Source: Pomphorhynchus laevis (Eukaryota; Acanthocephala; Palaeacanthocephala; Echinorhynchida; Pomphorhynchidae). Taken from it: DNA of 64,000 bases. The DNA is taken from contig WNNJ02000780.1 of the NCBI GenBank assembly GCA_012934845.2, forward strand, positions 106,652 through 170,651. Reading direction: 5' to 3'. Both the position numbers and the translations under genes were made by a program. The stretch's first letter is position 1, and the number at the start of each line of letters is the position of its first letter. The notes below the pieces were generated by a model. That model ran no database searches. It saw nothing but the letters and a program-made list of their open reading frames with translations, and was not told the DNA's origin. This document shows positions 58,641 to 64,000 of the stretch, one piece after another.

Positions 58641-59360
58641 CACCAAAGGGTATAATGGACACCACTATACCCAGTTTGGTTTATACCCCTTTTGGGGTAT
58701 AGAAGACCCCACGTTATCAAATTTATCCACCATTTCATTACCCATTATTAATGAAGTTGGTAATGCTGCAAGTGAGAATTAATGTGTACACATTATCTGT
58801 TACACCTAAAAAATAAGAAAGTGGCCTATCTAAATGCACTTAAATTAAACAAAGGATTTCGACTGCATCAAGGAAGATATAAATGGTTATTTCAATGAAA
58901 ACAAAGGAGGTATTGAAAGTCACGATCCAAAGTGTTGTCTTTTAAATACTGCACGAAAAACAAATCGTTGGCCGATGAAACTTTTCTATGAAATATTAGA
59001 TTGTTGAATTGGGAATGCTTTTGTAATTGATAAATTATCCAGCATATGCTGCAAGGAGAACCCATTTAATGAAAAATGTTGCTAGGTCTCTTGTAGAATA
59101 AGATAAGAGACCATGATCACATTATATAGCATGTTTGGTCTTTTATCCAAAACATTTAGACAAAAAACTGTGAGTTGTGGTATAACACCTGGAGAGCATG
59201 GATCTTAACAGCGTGAAGTACAAATTACAGACGATAACAGTTCATAACGCCAGATGATGTCCTAGAAAATCTGTCAGAAAAACAAAAATCTGTCTGTTTT
59301 GTTTGCAAAATCCACACTTCTACAAATCATAGAGAACTATACCCTAGATGTCATAGCAAA
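58640..59360 (+). mobile_element. piggyBac-type transposase fossil
   Basis: From about 58900 the frame reads KGGIESHDPKCCLL, then ARKTNRWPMKLFYEILD, then IGNAFVIDKL. This matches the conserved piggyBac block K-GGVD-DQ ... RKT-RWP---F-ILD---N---. Near 59270 LSEKQKSVCFVCK, then HTSTNH, recalls the C-terminal Cys-rich zinc domain. Several stops and frame changes make it a pseudogene. I did not find terminal inverted repeats or TTAA duplications with confidence. Confidence 0.75.
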
Positions 59361-60023
59361 TAATTACAAAATCAGTTGTTACAATTAGCTTTATCCTCTT
59401 ATTTTCGATATGTTGTTATTTGCTATATTCGATTTTTCGTAAATCGAAATATAAAAAGGATTCTTGGTGACTATTTCATTTATTTGAATAAATAAATGAA
59501 CCGGATTATAAGTCATACAATTAAAATACGAAAACGTTTAAGACCGTTGCAATAGAAAGCATTATTTTCTACATACACATGGTAGTAAATGAAGGATGAG
59601 ACCACGCATTGTCTATAAAATAATATAATAATTAAATAATAAAGTAAATAATAAAATTTATATTTTGATTGGCAAATAAATATTTTAACGTATACATTAG
59701 CTTGTAAAAATTCAATGTATATTTGTTTGCAAAATCCTAACCACTTAGTTTTCATATTCGACAGTGTTTCATCTGTTAGAACGTAATTTGATACCGATGT
59801 TATCAACTCCATTCCATTTTGTCAAACAGCTGTTTTGCTCAGCTTGTACCAGATCATCTCAAGAAATACTCTCTACGCATTTCAGTGATTTCAACAGAGT
59901 AGGCTCCGATTCTATTTGTAGTTCAAAGGCAATCTTACAGTCAACATCGTGTTGATTTTACAGTTTCTAGTTCATTTAACTGATTCATTACAAAAGTTAT
60001 GAAAGCATTTATCACTGTTGTAG
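59361..60023. other. Region upstream of the visible ZNHIT3 exons
   Basis: I searched this stretch for the HIT zinc-finger exon (CxxC...CPxC...C) and found none. AT-rich with no other gene. Confidence 0.4.
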
Positions 60024-63000
60024 ATGGATGATGATATCGATACGGAAACAGAAAAGATTCTAGAAGAACTAGGTAAATTATTCAAATTTTATCAATATAT
60101 TTATTTTAACACAATTCTACATAATTAAGCTTATTTTCTCAGTAATCAAAGCAAACCCAAATGCTAGCCGACAGGGGTGTCGAACATGTGCCATGCACAG
60201 TATTTTATGCAGCCTGCAAAAAGAAAACAAATTCGACATATATCACAACCCCATTGGTTATATAAAAATATGTGATGCGACCCGCAAGATTTTTTGTTCC
60301 AAATGCGACCCGCAGTGTCGTTTGACTGGCCTGAGTTAGATTCAAGAATATATTATTTTTTTACACATTGATATGATTTTTATTAGCCTTTTCCGAGTTT
60401 AACTGGCATTGACGCGTTGCTTCTTAAAATTAATTGTGCTACAATATAGAATTAAGATTTTAGTATGTTTTTCAAATTCAGTAATTCTCAATGAAGAAAA
60501 CTAAATAATTAACTTAATTTTAGAAAATTAATTATAGTTTTTAATTTAGTGTTAATTTATTATTTAAAAAATATTAAATTTTAAGAAATTTTAAACACAC
60601 AAGCTTTTAAAAATTTAAAAAACTGTTTTGAAAACTTGATTGTTTTTAAAAACTGTACTTTTTTATTGTTTTTAAAAACTGTTTTTAAAATGGTTTGCAC
60701 AAAAATGTTTTGTACAAAATATTATTTAAGGAGAGTGAGACCATTCCGCGTGAATTTCTTGTAAAACATGTAAGCCAGACGCGAAAGAATGACGAATGCC
60801 GTTTCGTCATCACAATGACTCATCAGTGCTAGATCCCACCCATTACTGGATGCAGAGGAGGACTGGCAGACGGCAATCAATGAATGAATCAATGTGAATG
60901 ATGTACTAAAAAATTACTAGTAACATCATAAAGTACTAAATCAGTACTACAGCTTCACCAAAAAGGATCCTTAGCAAAAGTACTGGCTAAAGCCAGCGCA
61001 GGTCTCTTTAATATCGGCTAACTTTTATCATGAAGGAAAGTGAGACCATTTCGCGTGAATTTCTTGTAAAACATGTAAGCCAGACGCGAAAGAATGACGA
61101 TGCCGTTTCGTCATTACCATGACTTATCAGTACCAGTTCCCTCCCACTACTGGATGCAGAGGAGGACTGGCAAAAGAATGACGAAACGGCATTCGTCATT
61201 CTTTCGCATATGGCTTACATGTTTTACAACAAAATATTATATCTATACATTTAAAATATAAGCATAAGAGATATGAATTTGGTATTGGTTGAACTCAGCG
61301 GCTGATATAATTCACGTTTCAATCCTTTATATCAGATGAGATCATTCGACTTATCTGATGTTTTCAAATTTTCGCTAAATTGTTTATTAACACTTTACAA
61401 ATTTAATCGAAATATTTTGATTATAAATTGAATTTGTAATTGCCGGGAAGATTAAACATTTAATTTGATAACCTTGTTTAACGGTCATTTTAATTTCTAA
61501 ACATGTTTAGTCTAAACTTGTTTAGTTTACTTACAAATATAGTCATTTGTTCAAAATATTTATTTCATTTCCCATTTATTACAGAGTGCAATGAAAAACA
61601 AAACGATATACTGAGTGAAGAACAACTTCGCCTGTTAGGTAAGATACCTCTGTTTAAGAAGGTTTGCCATGCTTTAGATTTTATAGAATCAATAAAAACA
61701 ATTTAATGGCGATGTTCAATGATTTTTATTCTAATCATAATTTGTAATTTTATAATTTTATGTAAGTTATAATACGTTTATTACTTTTTGATAGGAAAGA
61801 AAGAAACTATCGTAGAAACTTCTGTAAAAAGAATCCTTTTTGTTCTCTGTCATTAAACTCCGGAGGAGTCAGTAGTTAACCAGTCGGATGAATACTGCTC
61901 ATTTGTAATTTCATGTATTGCTTTAGACTAGTATACACCATAGACTCGTTGTTTCCGTTACATTTCCTGGAATATATGAAATCAAGCAAACATACGTTTT
62001 TTAAACTGTGTATTGCATAAATCGTTTTGGTGTAAATTGATTTGCTCATATTAAAAACTTTAAGTTAATGTTTATACATAAGCTTGCTCAACTAATAGGA
62101 GTTCTTCAAAGACATATACAATAAAGACATCATTGTTACATTATTCAATAAGAATCCAACTAATTAATGTTTTAAATTCTTTCGTGTAAGTTTATTTCTT
62201 TATAATAAGATAATATAAACTACATTTGATTAAAACTAGTCTACATATTTTAGTCATTTCTGGCAAAACTCCGCTAGAAATAAGTGCATAAGCCTTTTGC
62301 CTAAATCACATAAATAATATTTAGGTAACAAATGTGTTTTAATTGTCTTTCTGATGATGCTGTCTTTGACATCTCTAGCAGCAGCTCGCAAAATTTCAAA
62401 AAAATTGTATTTGCTGATCCTGCTTAAAAATATTATTAAATTTGTTTTATGAAATGTCGTAATATCCAGAATTATCGATAATTGATCATTAATTTCTGCC
62501 TGTATGTAAATATAAAGACAGATAAGCGTCTACTTTGCTAAGGTCATCAACTTTCTTGATCCGCCATCAAGTTTGAAATATTAATTGCAAAATTATCCTA
62601 TTAGAAATTATATAATTTATAATTTATAAAATAATTAATAATTTTTAAAGGAAATAATTGTTTTTTTTTTAACTTTTTTATTGTTACAGAAAAATATTAA
62701 AATTTAGCAAAACCAAATTCAATAATAATATTATTATTATTATTTATTTGTAAAAAGAAATTTAATTTATTTCATTATTATCCAACCTCGCTATAATCAT
62801 ACACATTTAAAATTACAAATTTGCACACTATTGTTTCTTAAATAATTTTAGTCTGTTAAATATATCTGTTTAATAATTTAATCTTTGGATAAATTCATAA
62901 TAAAAATAAGCCGATATTAAGGATACCTGCGCTGGCATTTGCCAGTGCTTTTGCTAATGATCCTATTTAATGAAGCCGTAGTGCTGGTTTGGCACTCTAC

Positions 63001-63673
63001 GATGTTACTAGAGGTTTTCTAGTACATCATACACATGATTCGTTTATTGCCGTCTGCTAATCCTCCCCTGCATCCAACAGTGGTAGGGATCTGGCACTGA
63101 TAAGTCATTGTGATGACGAAACGGTATCTAATACTGTTATTGTTTTATTTCGCGTCTGACTAAAAGGACTGTTAACATAATTCACGCGGAATGTTATCGT
63201 TTGGATAAATTGGAGAAATTTAAATTTAATTCAATTTCTAATAAAAATTATTGCTATATTTATAAATACCCCATTTATCTTGGGTATTAGAAGTAAATAT
63301 TTGTTGACTTATATCAATTATAATATAAATTTGTATTTATTTTCTCTAAAAACATTTTATAATAATTAATCTAAATTATATATATATATATTGATGTCAT
63401 ATAAATTGTATATTTTAATCGTATAACACTTGATGACAATATTCTTGTTGACATTAGCACTCGACTTTTGTTTTAAAATTTTGAATTTATTTGCTAGGTC
63501 AGTCAAAGGAATTGAAGCTTATACTCCGTAATCGATGCTTACGACGAATAATTAAAGACCTTAATGGACATGATAATCCCGAAAATGTGTACACATGCTT
63601 GATGCAGGAACCATTGTTCAGTGAATTTGTCACTCTCATTCTTAACATTGTTGATCCCCTTACTAATAAATAA
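60024..63673 (+). CDS. ZNHIT3: ZNHIT3 homologue, C-terminal (PAC-HIT) part, 3 exons visible
   Basis: Exons 60024-60072, 61585-61638 and 63498-63673 join in phase 1 (donors G|GTAAAT and G|GTAAGA; acceptors TTACAG and TTTGCTAG). The joined product reads DDDIDTETEKILEELG, ILSEEQLRLLGQSKELKLIL, RRIIKDLNG and YTCLMQEPLFSEFVTLILNI, then VDPLTNK. Human ZNHIT3 has [20 protein letters not shown] ... MQEPLFVEF ... GIVEP in the same order. This is the domain that binds NUFIP1 in box C/D snoRNP assembly. The N-terminal HIT zinc finger is not found. A stop precedes the ATG, but TTGTAG just before it could also be an acceptor, so upstream exons may exist. Introns of 1.5 and 1.9 kb carry ribozyme repeats. 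AATAAA overlaps the stop codon. Confidence 0.83.
60797..60875 (-). ncRNA. Type III hammerhead ribozyme, core intact (copy A)
   Basis: Minus strand, 79 nt: TGCCGT (stem III 5' arm), C at the cleavage site (60869), TGCCAG (stem I 5' arm), a loop region ending in hairpin CATCCA-GTAA-TGGGTG, CTAGCA (stem I 3' arm), catalytic core CTGATGA, stem II GTCA-TTGTGA-TGAC, GAAA, and ACGGCA (stem III 3' arm). All conserved hammerhead core nucleotides are present, G10.1-C11.1 closes stem II, and the scissile site is GUC. Stem III is a perfect 6 bp, and stem I has one C/A mismatch. The internal loop in stem I and the 6-nt loop of stem II fit the tertiary contact seen in natural hammerheads. Expected cleavage lies between 60869 and 60868. 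Confidence 0.9.
61101..61172 (-). ncRNA. Partial hammerhead ribozyme (copy B)
   Basis: It retains stem I (TGCCAG with CTGGTA), stem II (GTCA-TGGTAA-TGAC), GAAA and ACGGCA, but the core reads CTGATAA (G8 replaced by A) and the 5' arm of stem III with the cleavage site is cut off at the 61172 breakpoint. It should be inactive. Confidence 0.8.
61172..61230 (+). repeat. Inverted fragment of the hammerhead repeat
   Basis: It is the reverse complement of the segment upstream of the ribozyme in unit B (compare CATATGGCTTACATGTTTTA with AAACATGTAAGCCAGACGCG). The junction forms a perfect 13-bp palindrome (AAAGAATGACGAA / TTCGTCATTCTTT) around ACGGCA. Confidence 0.8.
61231..61560. other. ZNHIT3 intron 1, right part
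   Basis: AT-rich intronic DNA with nothing further recognised. Confidence 0.4.
61639..62890. other. ZNHIT3 intron 2, left part
   Basis: AT-rich intronic DNA. No repeat or exon recognised apart from short AT runs (AATAATAATATTATTATTAT near 62722). Confidence 0.4.
62905..63210 (+). repeat. Hammerhead repeat unit C, sense strand of ZNHIT3 intron 2
   Basis: A full-length ~300-nt monomer in the opposite orientation to units A, B and D. From left: CCGATATTAAGGATACC, hairpin GCTGGC-ATTT-GCCAGT, hairpin AGTGCTGGTTTGGCACT, hairpin ACTAGAGGTTTTCTAGT, the ribozyme, then TTTCGCGTCTGAC and ATTCACGCGGAATG at the right end. Confidence 0.85.
63048..63126 (+). ncRNA. Type III hammerhead ribozyme with core change (copy C)
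   Basis: Order: TGCCGTC, TGCTAA, stem I loop, CTGGCA, core CTGATAA, stem II GTCA-TTGTGA-TGAC, GAAA, ACGGTA. It has the same 79-nt length as copy A. Stem III pairs with one G-U wobble. The core G8 is A, and stem I has mismatches, so cleavage should be abolished or very weak. It lies on the sense strand of the ZNHIT3 pre-mRNA. Confidence 0.85.
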
Positions 63674-63899
63674 AGCTATTTTTATCAAACAAAAATTAAT
63701 TTAAACGTTGATAAAGTAAAGTTTATTTCATTAAAGTCAATATTACGAACGATCAACTCGTTACTGTGTGAATTCTTTGGATTCGAAATACGAAACAGAT
63801 GAATTCAAAAAGTAAACTGATTTATCACAAATAATTGGAATAGGATTCCAGGCATTTCACATAGTTTGCTATTTATAACCATTACAGATCACCGTTATC

Positions 63900-64000
63900 A
63901 CCGTTACCGATTGAATTATTTTTAATATTTTAATATTTTAAATATTTATATATGTATATTATATATAAATATATATTACATATATTTATTTATATATATT
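63900..64000. repeat. AT microsatellite at window end
   Basis: TATATATGTATATTATATAT and related AT-only units run to the end of the window. Confidence 0.85.

Larger units (their letters stand above)
60735..61172 (-). repeat. Tandem hammerhead repeat units A and B (period ~305 nt)
   Basis: Unit A runs from 60735 to about 61039 and unit B starts at 61040 with the same signature (GTGAGACCATTCCGCGTGAA / GTGAGACCATTTCGCGTGAA), giving a period of 305. Both share TTTCTTGTAAAACATGTAAG, CCAGACGCGAAAGAATGACG, the ribozyme, and GGATGCAGAGGAGGACTGGC. Unit B breaks off at 61172. Unit A's other half contains hairpins (AGTACT repeats, ACTAGTAA) and ends with TTAATATCGGCTAAC. It lies in ZNHIT3 intron 1; ribozyme-sense is antisense to the gene. 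Confidence 0.9.

Noticed and set aside
59764-59955. Cys-containing frame as the missing ZNHIT3 zinc finger
   Set aside because: The cysteine spacing does not fit the HIT zinc finger and there is no donor leading in phase to 60024.
1-64000. tRNA, rRNA or spliceosomal RNA genes
   Set aside because: No stretch with convincing A/B boxes and cloverleaf, rRNA core, or U-snRNA sequence was seen on either strand by eye.

Overview
This window looks like nuclear DNA of a metazoan: about 70% A+T by eye, genes split by GT-AG introns (one about 50 bp, others 0.9-2.4 kb), AATAAA signals, and a load of animal-type retroelements. Four host genes are supported: MRPL33 (10473-10736, +), a KIAA1143 homologue (17594-20523, +, 3 exons), a YPEL5-type yippee gene (22528-23780, -, 2 exons) and the C-terminal half of ZNHIT3 (60024-63673, +, 3 exons). 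All four are quite diverged from vertebrate orthologues, which suggests a fast-evolving lineage. I cannot place the species. A parasitic or otherwise derived lineage (flatworm- or cnidarian/myxozoan-like) is a weak guess from the repeat repertoire.

Most of the rest is mobile DNA. Five LINE families are visible: A (CR1/Jockey-like, 1-1240, 38836-39236 and probably 53935-54290); B (APE endonuclease plus a gag-knuckle ORF1; 3990-7240, 7735-9990, 11047-11400, 19838-19948, 32003-32411, 48600-49655, 49736-53330); C (CR1/L2-like; 34325-37920 and 41405-44870); D (restriction-like-endonuclease type, possibly Utopia-like, nearly full length, 26280-29545); E (decayed, 57290-58190). Penelope-like element fossils lie at 15095-16640, 18560-19425, 55435-55990, 56165-56425 and 56510-56900, with further solo copies of their terminal region. 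DNA transposons are represented by a piggyBac fossil (58640-59360), TA-flanked foldback MITEs (22150, 48110, 54931), another foldback (30060-30326) and a 1.9-kb TA-flanked inverted-repeat element filled with ~375-bp tandem repeats (39238-41116).

The most interesting item is a dispersed and tandem ~305-nt repeat family that encodes a type III hammerhead self-cleaving ribozyme. One copy (60797-60875, minus strand) keeps every conserved core nucleotide. Others (61101-61172, 63048-63126, 21741-21812) are related but carry core changes. Tandem arrangement, ~300-nt monomer size, a ribozyme and several extra hairpins match what is known of metazoan retrozymes and hammerhead satellites. Two of the loci lie inside ZNHIT3 introns, one on the sense strand.

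A second theme is completed palindromes and inverted duplications: the KIAA1143 exon-1 duplicate (16841-16977), the 170-bp inverted duplication at 35120-35520, the perfect palindrome in the LINE D zinc-finger region (26958-26987) and the inverted tail of the ribozyme repeat (61172-61230). All look like template-switch or foldback products. Boundaries of decayed repeats are approximate, because they were read by eye.
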